Source: an uncultured Candidatus Nemicrothrix sp. (GTDB lineage Bacteria > Actinomycetota > Acidimicrobiia > Acidimicrobiales > Acidimicrobilacustridaceae). From it: a DNA stretch of 41,009 bases. Shown one piece after another: positions 1-8,007 of the stretch (position 1 is the first letter of the stretch; each line of letters begins with the position of its first letter). The notes under the pieces are model-generated. The model had not been told where the DNA came from. It was given only the letters and a program-made list of their open reading frames with translations, and did no database searches. Position numbers and translations under genes: made by a program. The stretch is taken from contig CAIPQK010000213.1 of NCBI GenBank assembly GCA_903867185.1, forward strand, positions 1 to 41,009, read 5' to 3'.

Positions 1-869
1 ACGACAACGATGGTGTTGTCCCATTGACCAGACTCACGAAGCGCTTGCCACACTCGCCCAAGTTGCTGATCGACGTCGCTAATCATCCCGTAGTACTGCG
101 CGCGCATTTCGCGCTGTCCTTCTTCGTCTGTCGGCGCCGCGAAGTAGGAGATTGACAACAAGAAGTCGTGAAGAGGGTGCAATTCGGTGCTTGGCGGAAT
201 CGGAAGATCAATTGCAGAACGGTCATACGCAGTGGCCCACTCCCCCGCCGCGGCGAATGGCGGATGGGGACGCAAATGACTCAAGTGCACAAACCATGGA
301 TCTTCTTGAGTCGGCAGCCACTCAAGGAATCGATTCGTAAGGAACGCGCTGATACCCACTTCTGCCGGTCGATCCGATTCCGTTGCTAAACCTTTTTCGG
401 GATCGCTCGGCATCTCATACCCCTGTGACCGAACCCAATCCGCCCACACCTCGCGACCACGAGTGAGATCAAGTTCGCATCGAAAGCCTGGAAGGACCCC
501 TTCATAGGTTTGGAGCCTTGGATCATCTGCAGCGACAGTGCGCGGGTCGATTGCTTGGTCGGTATAGCCAAAGAGCACCGGGTCGTAGCCACTTCGACGA
601 GCAGCACGAGCGATGTTGTCGAATCGATCATCAAGCGGCGACCCATTCATAACGACGCGGTTATTCATTTGGTAGGTGCCCGTATACAGCGCAGCTCTTC
701 CCGGACCGCATGGCGCTGCTTGGCCGTAATGGCGAGCAAAGCGCACCCCTTCTGCACACAAGTCATCAAGTGCAGGAGTACGCACAACCCGATGGCCCGC
801 AACCGACAAGCACTCAGCCCTGAACTCATCGAGGGTGATGAAGAGAACGTTGGGACGACCTTCAGCCAT
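1..869 (-). CDS. Phosphonate monoester hydrolase-like sulfatase (3' end beyond window)
   Basis: Alkaline phosphatase superfamily, type I sulfatase branch. From the ATG at 869 the 289 visible residues contain the first metal-ligand region (NVLFITLDEF, Asp14) and the formylglycine motif CGPGR (Cys54, Arg58) followed by LYTG, which fits C-x-P-x-R of enzymes whose Cys is converted to formylglycine. The stretch after it (MNNRVVMNGSPLDDR, then GYDPVLFGYT and DPRT) resembles the rhizobial/Burkholderia phosphonate monoester hydrolases (PMH) more than classical arylsulfatases; this is from memory of that family. PMHs are about 510 residues, so some 220 residues with the second Asp-His metal site lie outside the window. 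An in-frame ATG at 893 is an alternative start; 869 fits PMH N-termini better and has TANNNT 6 nt upstream. Divergent to the PhnY-like/PhnZ-like pair, suggesting hydrolysis of phosphonate esters. A sulfate or phosphodiester substrate cannot be excluded. Confidence 0.85.
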   Translation of the reverse strand, partial: MAEGRPNVLFITLDEFRAECLSVAGHRVVRTPALDDLCAEGVRFARHYGQAAPCGPGRAALYTGTYQMNNRVVMNGSPLDDRFDNIARAARRSGYDPVLFGYTDQAIDPRTVAADDPRLQTYEGVLPGFRCELDLTRGREVWADWVRSQGYEMPSDPEKGLATESDRPAEVGISAFLTNRFLEWLPTQEDPWFVHLSHLRPHPPFAAAGEWATAYDRSAIDLPIPPSTELHPLHDFLLSISYFAAPTDEEGQREMRAQYYGMISDVDQQLGRVWQALRESGQWDNTIVV

Positions 870-875
870 GAACGG

Positions 876-881
876 AGCGTA
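876..881 (-). promoter_or_regulatory. Candidate leaderless -10 element of the PMH-like gene
   Basis: On the minus strand TACGCT ends exactly 6 nt before the ATG at 869, and no Shine-Dalgarno sequence is present. This is the spacing expected when transcription begins at the start codon. No convincing -35 is visible. It mirrors the element of the divergent oxygenase gene. Confidence 0.35.
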
Positions 882-892
882 CGGCACCGACA

Positions 893-898
893 TAACAT
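893..898 (+). promoter_or_regulatory. Candidate leaderless -10 element of the PhyH-type oxygenase gene
   Basis: TAACAT is followed by 6 nt and then the GTG start at 905. An in-frame stop (TAA at 893-895) means the coding region cannot begin further upstream, and there is no Shine-Dalgarno sequence. A leaderless transcript is the simplest reading. The -35 is not recognisable. Confidence 0.4.
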
Positions 899-904
899 CG
901 GCAT

Positions 905-1672
905 GTGGATCAACCATTCTTCGACACCATCGAACCCGGACCCGATGCCGAAGAGCATTTCCGTCAGTTCGGCTGGGTACTGACCGAGCCCCTTCGCCCC
1001 GAAACTGTCGCCGAATTGCGCAGTTGGGTCGACGATCTCATGTTGTGGCCCGACGACGGTCCTTGGCTCCACTACCGAGAAGCCACCGCGAACGGCCCCC
1101 GCCTTTGCCGAACAGAAAACTTTGTTCCTTTTCACGACGACCTACGGGAACTTCTCACTCGAAGCGAACTGTCCGATACCGCGTCGATACTGCTTGACGA
1201 AACTGCGGTGCTCTACAAAGAGAAGATCAACTACAAGGCTCCAGGCGGTGCCGGCTATTCAGCGCATCAAGATGCGCCCGCATACCGATTTATCGAAACG
1301 CATGTGTCGTGCATGTTGGCCATCGACGATTCACGAGAGTCCAACGGTTGTCTCGAAGTTGTCTCGTCGATGCACGATGAAGTTCTTCCTGTGGACGATA
1401 AAGGCTGCATCCGCGCCGACATCATTGAGCAACTCGATTGGACTCCCGCCCCCATCTGGGCGGGTCAGGCGTTGTGGTTTCATTCCCGCACTCCGCATCG
1501 CAGCGGCCCAAATACTTCGAATGAACCACGCCGTGCTCTCTATCCCACCTATAACGCGCTGCGAGAAGGCGACCTACGAGCGGCCTATTACGAGCAGAAA
1601 GCAGCGGAATTCGCTGCGTCTGACGGACCACGCGTGTCGCTCATCGGCGACTTTGAAGGCCAGATGCTCTGA
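905..1672 (+). CDS. PhyH-family Fe(II)/2-oxoglutarate dioxygenase, PhnY/TmpA-like
   Basis: A 255-residue member of the phytanoyl-CoA dioxygenase family. The facial triad is visible as His121-x-Asp123 (HQDAPAY) and His198 (TPHRSGPN), with Arg209/Arg210 (RRALYPTYN) placed to bind 2-oxoglutarate. The preceding KEKINYKAPGG stretch is typical of the PhnY/TmpA-type branch, in which a phosphonate is hydroxylated at the carbon next to phosphorus. The GTG at 905 is the only possible start because an in-frame stop lies at 893-895. The stop codon overlaps the ATG of the HD-domain gene by one base (TGATG), so the two are translationally coupled. This is the pairing seen in PhnY-PhnZ and TmpA-TmpB systems. 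The exact substrate (methylphosphonate, 2-aminoethylphosphonate or a derivative) cannot be read from the sequence; another PhyH substrate is possible but less likely given the partner. Confidence 0.85.
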   Translation: MDQPFFDTIEPGPDAEEHFRQFGWVLTEPLRPETVAELRSWVDDLMLWPDDGPWLHYREATANGPRLCRTENFVPFHDDLRELLTRSELSDTASILLDETAVLYKEKINYKAPGGAGYSAHQDAPAYRFIETHVSCMLAIDDSRESNGCLEVVSSMHDEVLPVDDKGCIRADIIEQLDWTPAPIWAGQALWFHSRTPHRSGPNTSNEPRRALYPTYNALREGDLRAAYYEQKAAEFAASDGPRVSLIGDFEGQML

Positions 1673-2220
1673 TGTCGACAGCGTCGATCGAGTCCATCGT
1701 TTCCATGTACGCCAGTTGGGGAAGTGAGAAGTACGACGAAGAGATAACCCAGCTCGCACACGCCTTGCAATGCGCAGCACTGGCTTCACGTGATGGCGCA
1801 AGGAACGAACTCATCGCCGCCGCCCTCCTGCACGACATTGGCCACCTGTTCGAAATCGAACGCAAGAATGGCCCCGATCACCACATAGACCTTCGACACG
1901 AGCGAACTGGTTCAGAATTTCTTCAAGCGTTCTTCCCCAAATCCGTCACCGCCCCAATCGCCATGCATGTTGAGGCCAAGCGCTACTTGGCAGCCAACGA
2001 GCCCGGCTACGTCGAAGCTCTCTCGCACGGCTCGCAGCAGAGCCTCGAGGTGCAAGGCGGGCCATTTACTGCCAGCGAATGCGCAGAGTTCCTTGGGCTC
2101 GAAGCAAGCGCTGACGCGATCAACCTTCGTCGGTGGGATGACCACGGAAAAGTGATCGACCTCATGGTCCCCGAGTTTGATTCCTGGATTCCACTCCTGC
2201 GCGAAGTGGCAAACGGCTGA
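1672..2220 (+). CDS. HD-domain oxygenase, PhnZ/TmpB-like
   Basis: 182 residues, about the size of PhnZ, a mixed-valent di-iron oxygenase that splits alpha-hydroxyphosphonates to phosphate and a carboxylic product. Candidate metal ligands are His30, His54-Asp55 (LLHDIGH), His76, His99 and Asp156 (LRRWDDHGK). The His30-to-His54 spacing (24) and His54-to-His76 spacing (22) equal those I recall for PhnZ (H34/H58/H80), and the RRWDD motif is characteristic. Tyr21 and Glu23/Glu24 sit where PhnZ has its substrate-sensing Tyr24/Glu27, shifted by one residue, so substrate preference may differ. It is coupled to the upstream PhyH oxygenase by a TGATG overlap. An ordinary HD phosphohydrolase is the alternative, but the partner gene and spacing argue for the oxygenase branch. 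It converges with the next gene with a 3-bp gap. Confidence 0.82.
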   Translation: MSTASIESIVSMYASWGSEKYDEEITQLAHALQCAALASRDGARNELIAAALLHDIGHLFEIERKNGPDHHIDLRHERTGSEFLQAFFPKSVTAPIAMHVEAKRYLAANEPGYVEALSHGSQQSLEVQGGPFTASECAEFLGLEASADAINLRRWDDHGKVIDLMVPEFDSWIPLLREVANG

Positions 2221-2223
2221 AAA

Positions 2224-3300
2224 TCAGCGGAGACGGATCTGCGCTGCGCCGGAAATAAACGGGAGATCTGCAGGACTCAGAGCACCTGCTGCTGCTTCGC
2301 ACACTGCCGGAATCGCATTGACGCATCGATTCGCGGCACTCGCGTTGCCACCACCGGCAGCACCGGGCTCGCCCGGTTCGTTGCCATGAATGGTGATTTC
2401 CATATGTGGATGTCCGCTCATAACGACTCGGTGTTCGCCGCCCGGATTCAACGGCTGTTGCCAATCGGGTGCGCAGTCGTCGTCGATTCGGGTGACATGT
2501 TCCACCACAAGAAGTGGATGTCCCTTGACAACACCGGTCACTTCAAAGCGAAATGCTCCGAGTGTTCCTTCTTCGAAGGTTCCCATTCCAGGAACTTCGA
2601 TCGTTCGTTCCAGCGGACGACGCTCGACTGTCGTAACCACGTCATCAATCTCAACTTCGAGGATGTCGGCTAAGACTCGGACCATCGGTGCCCAGACTGT
2701 CATCAAGGAAATCGGCTCAAGCATCTGCGGCGTTGCATCCATCGGGCCACCCAGCCCGATGACATTTCGCACGACATCAGGTGCGTCATAGAGCGCGTAG
2801 TTAAAAATCTCCTGAATGCGAAGCTCGGTGATACCCGCTCCAACTCCACTGATGAGGGCAGGAAGAATGTCGAGAGCCCAGCCCGGATCAATTCCAGAAA
2901 CGAAAACTGATGAGTTTCCAGCGTCCATCGCTGGAGTCAACATGCCCATCAACTCAGGTGGCGCACTTGCCGGATGCAGCAATGGATAGAAGGCAGTCGA
3001 AACGACATTTCGACCCGAACGCAACAAACGTTCGAGGTCCATGTACGCCTCCATCGGTCGAGTATCTGCAGTTGCGGCATACACCACGCAATCGACGTCA
3101 GGAGCGAACGCGATTTCGACATCATCGGTCGCCGCCACACCCAGTGGTGCGATTCCCGCGAGTTCCCCCGCGTCTTTACCAACCTTTGCCGGATTTGAAA
3201 CAACGACTCCAACCAATTCCAGATCGCGATGTGCCGCGACTGCTCGAATTGCCGGTCTCCCGACGTTTCCTGTTCCCCAGACAACCACTCGAAATGTCAT
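2224..3300 (-). CDS. Dihydrodipicolinate reductase-like NAD(P)-dependent oxidoreductase
   Basis: 358 residues beginning with a Rossmann nucleotide-binding segment (VVVWGTGNVGRPAIRAV, GxGxxG). The length and the C-terminal half fit the DHDP reductase-like / 2,4-diaminopentanoate dehydrogenase-like family abundant in mycobacteria and other actinobacteria. It is not a canonical lysine-pathway DapB, which is about 250 residues. The frame is open further upstream, but that part overlaps the epimerase gene and is low-complexity, so the ATG at 3300, directly before the Rossmann strand, is preferred. It lies 47 bp downstream of the epimerase-like gene on the same strand, probably as one transcription unit. 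The substrate is unknown; members of the family are often found near lipid or steroid catabolism genes. Confidence 0.8.
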   Translation of the reverse strand: MTFRVVVWGTGNVGRPAIRAVAAHRDLELVGVVVSNPAKVGKDAGELAGIAPLGVAATDDVEIAFAPDVDCVVYAATADTRPMEAYMDLERLLRSGRNVVSTAFYPLLHPASAPPELMGMLTPAMDAGNSSVFVSGIDPGWALDILPALISGVGAGITELRIQEIFNYALYDAPDVVRNVIGLGGPMDATPQMLEPISLMTVWAPMVRVLADILEVEIDDVVTTVERRPLERTIEVPGMGTFEEGTLGAFRFEVTGVVKGHPLLVVEHVTRIDDDCAPDWQQPLNPGGEHRVVMSGHPHMEITIHGNEPGEPGAAGGGNASAANRCVNAIPAVCEAAAGALSPADLPFISGAAQIRLR

Positions 3301-3347
3301 AGGGCGGGACCCTAGTAGCGAGAGCGACGCACACGCTGCGGCCGTCG

Positions 3348-4454
3348 TTAGTTTTCGAAGGTTGCTTGACTCCGTGGCCGCCCACCGGGGCCGCTGTAGG
3401 CAAGCCCCACCCCAGGAACGACAGCGAACTCCACCGATGGCATCGAGCCGATCGCGGATCTCCATGCCTCAATCAATTGATCCTCCGCCGCATAATCAAA
3501 CGGATCGGTAAGAACAAACTCTTCAGGGGCACCAGGCGCGATCGGATTTTCCGCCAGCCAACGAGCCGTGCGAGCAACAGCTTCACGGGCTGGGACCAGA
3601 TCGGCATAACCAAGTCGGGTCTTGAGAAGCGAGGTGTCTAACACTCGATGTGTCGGGGACGGCTGAGCCAGCAATGGTCGAGCAGGAACCGCTAACTCAA
3701 ATGGCATAGAAACGATTTCGAGTGCAGCGCCAAGTTCTGTCGCAATGATTTCAATCACTTGGCGAATGGTGAGTACCTCATCATCACCACAATTGAATGC
3801 GAGTCCAGCAGCATCGTCTGGGCGATCGACTCCACAAAGAACCGCGTGAGCGAGGTTCTCTGTGTAGCCGTGATGATGGAGGGTCAACCCATCGTCAGCG
3901 ACAACGATCTGACGGCGCCCATCAAGGATTCGACGAACAATGCTCCATTCGCGCGGAACAACTTGAAGTGGGCCATATGCGTACGGGTAACGGAAATGCG
4001 CGGCGTTTGGATGACTTGCAAAAACAAACTCCTCGGTGCGCGCAACGCGAAAACCCTTCTCATCCTCTTCCGGTAGGCCAACAACAGGCGCTGCTTCGCT
4101 TACCGGAACAGGAAGACCGTCTGGCTCGAACAACCACGGATTCATCCAGCCGCGAATCGCCGGCACCCCACCCACAGAAACAAAACGTTCGGTCCGTCCG
4201 ACCATGAATTCGGCGATACGGCGCAATCGGCCGTACATCACAACCGTGAGATCCCACGTGCGATCGCCCATCGCTTCTGCCAGTGAATCCATGTCATAAG
4301 GGTCGGCATGGATGTGCTCGATACCCAAGGGAGTCTCTGGTCGCTCGTGAGTGCCCCGATGAAGGATGACGACCTCATGGCCTCGGTCGATAAGGCCGCG
4401 AACTAAGTGGATCCCCGTTGGGCCAGTTCCACCAATCACCAATGTGCGTGTCAT
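3348..4454 (-). CDS. NAD-dependent epimerase/dehydratase family protein
   Basis: 368 residues with an extended-SDR fold. The N-terminal motif (TLVIGGTGPTGIHLVRGL, GxxGxxG) binds NAD(P). The sequence keeps the pattern of atypical NAD-epimerases that resemble isoflavone reductase or mRNA-binding CSP41-like proteins (for example HHHGYTENLAHAVLCGV), so a classical sugar epimerase role is not assured. I do not see a clear Y-x-x-x-K pair. A Shine-Dalgarno-like GAGGGCGAGAG precedes the ATG at 4454. It is the first gene of a probable two-gene minus-strand unit with the DHDP-reductase-like gene and is divergent to the SDR at 4602. Confidence 0.78.
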   Translation of the reverse strand: MTRTLVIGGTGPTGIHLVRGLIDRGHEVVILHRGTHERPETPLGIEHIHADPYDMDSLAEAMGDRTWDLTVVMYGRLRRIAEFMVGRTERFVSVGGVPAIRGWMNPWLFEPDGLPVPVSEAAPVVGLPEEDEKGFRVARTEEFVFASHPNAAHFRYPYAYGPLQVVPREWSIVRRILDGRRQIVVADDGLTLHHHGYTENLAHAVLCGVDRPDDAAGLAFNCGDDEVLTIRQVIEIIATELGAALEIVSMPFELAVPARPLLAQPSPTHRVLDTSLLKTRLGYADLVPAREAVARTARWLAENPIAPGAPEEFVLTDPFDYAAEDQLIEAWRSAIGSMPSVEFAVVPGVGLAYSGPGGRPRSQATFEN

Positions 4455-4601
4455 CTCTCGCCCTCATCGTCTGGCGGCTCTTCGCTGCTGACCCTACAAG
4501 GCCACCAGCATCTGGTCCGTTCCATCTGTTCGGTCAACAAGGACTATCTCATCGTGGTAGCAATCACTCTCGGCTCCAGAGCCGAAGCAAAAGGGGAAAC
4601 C

Positions 4602-5384
4602 ATGATTCTGGAAAACAAAGTCTCAATCATTTCGGGGATCGGCCCGGGACTCGGACAAGAACTCGCCTATTCCTTCGCGCGCGAAGGTTCCGATGTCGTC
4701 CTTGTCGCCCGTACCGAATCAAAGTTGCGCCAGGTTGCCGACGAAATTGCTCGGCAGTGGCCCGACCGACGCGTTTTGGTCTGCCCAACCGACATCTCAG
4801 ATGCAACCCAGACGCAGAGCATGATCGATGCGACGATCGCCGAATTTGGTCGCATTGATTGTCTCGTGAATAGCGCATACGTGCCACCTCCATTCACAAT
4901 GTTCGAAGACGCGAACTTTGATGACTGGCGTAAATCATTCGACATCACCGTCTTCGGAACGCTGCAGCTCACACAGCAGGTCGTGCCGCATATGAAAGCC
5001 AATGGCGGCGGCTCCATCGTTTTCGTGAATTCAATGATTCAGAAGAAGCCCCTCGCCACGCAGTCGGGCTACGCGACATCAAAGGGTGCGCTCACCGTCG
5101 CTGCTCGAATGCTCGCTAAGGAACTCGGGGCCTACCGCATCCGAGTCAATTCCACCTTTATGGGTTGGATGTGGGGCCCGCCCGTCGAGGGCTACGTCGA
5201 CTACGCCGTCAGCACCGGTCAGGATCGCGCTGCAGTTATTGCCGAAATCACCAAAGACATTCCGCTTGGCATCATCCCCGACGATGCCGACTGCGCCAAC
5301 GCCGTCGCATTCCTTGCCTCAGATCTCGCCAGCGTGATCACCGGTGCTGAACTCGACGTCAATGGCGGCGAGATGATGCTCTGA
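4602..5384 (+). CDS. Short-chain dehydrogenase/reductase (SDR)
   Basis: 260-residue classical SDR. The cofactor motif is ISGIGPGLGQELA near the N-terminus, and the active-site motif SGYATSKGA has Tyr at about residue 157 and Lys four positions later; NSMIQ supplies the catalytic Ser region. The C-terminal DVNGGEMML ending is typical. The longer open frame upstream is rejected because AAGGGGAAACC directly precedes the ATG at 4602 and the upstream peptide has no family similarity. Substrate unknown. It is followed 64 bp downstream by the DDN-type protein on the same strand. Confidence 0.85.
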   Translation: MILENKVSIISGIGPGLGQELAYSFAREGSDVVLVARTESKLRQVADEIARQWPDRRVLVCPTDISDATQTQSMIDATIAEFGRIDCLVNSAYVPPPFTMFEDANFDDWRKSFDITVFGTLQLTQQVVPHMKANGGGSIVFVNSMIQKKPLATQSGYATSKGALTVAARMLAKELGAYRIRVNSTFMGWMWGPPVEGYVDYAVSTGQDRAAVIAEITKDIPLGIIPDDADCANAVAFLASDLASVITGAELDVNGGEMML

Positions 5385-5448
5385 TCGAGCCCATCGACAC
5401 CCGCACGATCTGACACAATCACCAAAGACACAATCGAGGAGGATCCCT

Positions 5449-5931
5449 ATGCCCACCGAACAATACGCAGAGATGTTGTGGGAAACACCCACGCACGAAG
5501 AGATCATTGGCATCACCAAAGGCCATGTCGAAGCTATGGAAACAATGGACATCGACGATGTTTGGGTCCAGGCCGGCATGCACCATGTGATGCTCCGAAC
5601 CATCGGGCGTAAGTCCGGAAATGAACACAAAATCGCGCTTCCCTACTGGCGTGATCCAGAAGGCGTCCGCATTGTTGTGGCTTCGTACGCCGGACACGAA
5701 AAGCATCCGGCATGGTTCCTCAACCTTCGTGACCGAGCCGCAAATCCCGAGGTTTATGTCAAGGTTCAGGGCGGCGAGTTCTGGTCTGTCCCCGACATCC
5801 TTGACGGCGGCCCCGAACACGACCGCATCTGGGAACTCCTGTGCGACGACCGTGCGTGGTACCGCGATTATCAGAAGAAGTGCGACCGCACGATTCCATT
5901 GGTTCGACTTCCCGAAACTCGTTCGGTCTGA
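5449..5931 (+). CDS. Deazaflavin-dependent nitroreductase (DDN) family protein
   Basis: 160 residues. The segment around LRTIGRKSGNEHKIALPYWRD followed by VVASYAGHEKHPAWFLNL and NPEVYVKVQG is the signature of the DDN/PNPOx-like split-barrel family, whose members use the deazaflavin F420 (some F/HORs use it or FMN) to reduce quinones, nitro compounds or unsaturated substrates. A strong GAGGAGG lies 7 nt before the ATG. The presence of this family suggests the host makes F420. The individual substrate is unknown. Confidence 0.82.
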   Translation: MPTEQYAEMLWETPTHEEIIGITKGHVEAMETMDIDDVWVQAGMHHVMLRTIGRKSGNEHKIALPYWRDPEGVRIVVASYAGHEKHPAWFLNLRDRAANPEVYVKVQGGEFWSVPDILDGGPEHDRIWELLCDDRAWYRDYQKKCDRTIPLVRLPETRSV

Positions 5932-5965
5932 ATCTCAAAACGAACAAGCGCTGCTGACCAAACTT

Positions 5966-6679
5966 TCAGTCGCAACCTTCAGGACCGCAGACCTCGCCCT
6001 CGACGACAAGTTCGAGGGCGGGTTCGCGTTCGGACCACACACGTTCGAGCACTTGACGCAAAACCTCAGGGGGCTGCGCTCCAGCAACGGCAAGGCGACG
6101 GTCAAAGACGAAGAACGGAACTCCGCTCACCTGCATTGACGCAGCTGTCGCTTCGTCGATCCGAACTTCATCAGCAAATGCCTCGGTTCGAAGCACGGCA
6201 GCAACTTCGTCGGCATCTAGCCCTGCATCGATTGCTAACCGTTCAACAACTTCGGGAAGTCCAATAGCTTCACCTTCAGAGAGATACCCGCGGAGGAACC
6301 GCTCTTTGACTTCGGTCTGAAGACCTCGGGCAGCGCCCAAGTGGATCAACCGATGGGCATCAAATGTGTTGCCTGGTTGCACGATGTCGAATCGAAACTC
6401 CACGCCACACTCAACTCCAGTGGCCGTCATTCGGTCGACCATGGCTTGAGCTTCATCGTCGGCAACGCCGTACTTCTTCGCCAACATCCCGACATAATTT
6501 CCGGCCCGCGCCACAGGAGCTGTTGGATCGAGTTCATAGCTGTGCCAAACGATTTCGACATTGTCAGAATGTTCAAAGTCTGCGAGCGCCGCATCGAGAT
6601 TCGCTTTGCCGATCGCACACCACGGACAAACGACATCAGACCAAATATCAACTCTCAAGGTTTCGGTCATTGTGCTCAT
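5966..6679 (-). CDS. DsbA family oxidoreductase, FrnE-like
   Basis: 237 residues of thioredoxin-like DsbA fold without a signal peptide. The redox motif CPWC is at Cys18-Cys21 (DVVCPWCAIGKANL), followed by a helical insertion and a C-terminal VSGVPFFVFDRRLAVAGAQPPEVL segment with the cis-Pro loop (GVPFF). This matches the cytoplasmic FrnE / polyketide-associated DsbA group. GGAG lies 4 nt before the ATG at 6679, supporting it over the ATG three codons later. It converges with the DDN gene (34 bp) and is divergent to the MFS gene. Confidence 0.88.
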   Translation of the reverse strand: MSTMTETLRVDIWSDVVCPWCAIGKANLDAALADFEHSDNVEIVWHSYELDPTAPVARAGNYVGMLAKKYGVADDEAQAMVDRMTATGVECGVEFRFDIVQPGNTFDAHRLIHLGAARGLQTEVKERFLRGYLSEGEAIGLPEVVERLAIDAGLDADEVAAVLRTEAFADEVRIDEATAASMQVSGVPFFVFDRRLAVAGAQPPEVLRQVLERVWSEREPALELVVEGEVCGPEGCD

Positions 6680-6794
6680 GGATCTCCAGACGTGTCAGCC
6701 TTGAGCGTATAGGCGACCCGTCAAGCCTTCGACGAACAGCGACCCGTGATCGAGGCAAACGGCTAGGTTGAGCCACTACTAGGGGGACGAAAAC

Positions 6795-7997
6795 ATGGAA
6801 GACGGCATCACGCCGCCAGAATCTGACGAGCGCGAGCACCCCCTCACTCGGGCGATGATCCTGCTATTCCTGCTCACCGCCCTCATGTCACTTGGCTACG
6901 GCAGTGTCTTCACCCTTCTCGCTGACATTCGGGACAAATTCGGCTTCACCGACGGCCAAGTCGGACTAATTGCGTTCGCTGGGCTCTTCACCGGCGTACT
7001 CAGCCAGCTCTTTCTCGCCCGCTATTCCGACCGCGGCTACGCGGTCGTCATGATGCGGGTCGGAATCGCTACCGCCGCATTCGGCATGCTTTGGATGGTT
7101 TTTGCAACATCCCTCTGGCAATGGATTGCCGCACGACTGCTGCTTGGCTTGGGCTCAGGAATGGTTGGACCCGCCATTCGCCGAGTGATCATCGCCCGCG
7201 ATCCTCAACGAGTCGGAGCAAACCTCGGCCGACAAACGGCGTTTGACGTCGCCGGCTTTGTGCTTGGACCGGCCCTTGCCGCTGCCCTGGCGCAGATCTT
7301 CGGGCTTCGAGCGCCATTCATTGTGCTCACCGTCGTCTACGTGCTTGCCGTTTTCTTGGTTGGAAAAGTTACGACCGCTGAAGACGCAGCCGCCTCCGAG
7401 ATCTCAACGGCAAAACGTTTTTCGCTCATTCGCCTTCCCGCGATGCAATCAGCCCTCTTTGCAGCAATCGCGTTCTATTTAACAATCGGAATGTTCGAAG
7501 CCCTCTGGTCGATTCTTCTTCGTGACCAGGGTGCGGCGACATGGCTCATCGGCGTCACTCTGAGCCTGTTCACAATCCCAATGATTGTGTTCGCTCCAAA
7601 GGGTGGCGCCTTAGCCCAGCGGATTGGTCCGATACGAGTGGTGACCGTGAGTATCACTGTCGCTGCAATCGCAACCTGCCTCTATGGATTCTTGCCATTG
7701 TGGTTACTCATTGTTATTTCTGGCATTCACGCAATCGCCGACGCCTACACGATGCCGGCGAACCAAGTCGCCGTTGCGGTTTCGAGTCCACCCGATCAAC
7801 TTGCCGCAGGACAGGGTCTCCTCGGGGCGACAGGTCTCGCCATTGCCGCTGCATCGGCACTCATTGGATCAGCTGTGTACGACATGTACGGCCGAAGCTC
7901 AATCTTCGCTGGCACCGCAGTGCTCATGATGATTTGCCTTGTACTCGCGCGTTGGCGTTGGAACGCTCAGCCCGCGCTTCACGGAATCACGGGTTAG
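6795..7997 (+). CDS. MFS transporter
   Basis: 400 residues, strongly hydrophobic, with the 12-helix layout of the major facilitator superfamily. The motif-A-like loop between helices 2 and 3 reads ARYSDRGYAVVMM, and a motif-C-like segment is FVLGPALAAALAQ after helix 4. An AGGGGGA Shine-Dalgarno sequence precedes the ATG. It looks like a drug-proton-antiporter or sugar-efflux type, but the substrate cannot be assigned. The stop is 10 bp before the next gene, so they are probably cotranscribed. Confidence 0.88.
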   Translation: MEDGITPPESDEREHPLTRAMILLFLLTALMSLGYGSVFTLLADIRDKFGFTDGQVGLIAFAGLFTGVLSQLFLARYSDRGYAVVMMRVGIATAAFGMLWMVFATSLWQWIAARLLLGLGSGMVGPAIRRVIIARDPQRVGANLGRQTAFDVAGFVLGPALAAALAQIFGLRAPFIVLTVVYVLAVFLVGKVTTAEDAAASEISTAKRFSLIRLPAMQSALFAAIAFYLTIGMFEALWSILLRDQGAATWLIGVTLSLFTIPMIVFAPKGGALAQRIGPIRVVTVSITVAAIATCLYGFLPLWLLIVISGIHAIADAYTMPANQVAVAVSSPPDQLAAGQGLLGATGLAIAAASALIGSAVYDMYGRSSIFAGTAVLMMICLVLARWRWNAQPALHGITG

Positions 7998-8007
7998 CGT
8001 CAGCCCA

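Noticed and set aside
2216-2228. GCTGA-AAA-TCAGC mini-hairpin between convergent genes
   Set aside because: Only 5 bp, with a 3-nt loop and no T-run; too weak to call a terminator.
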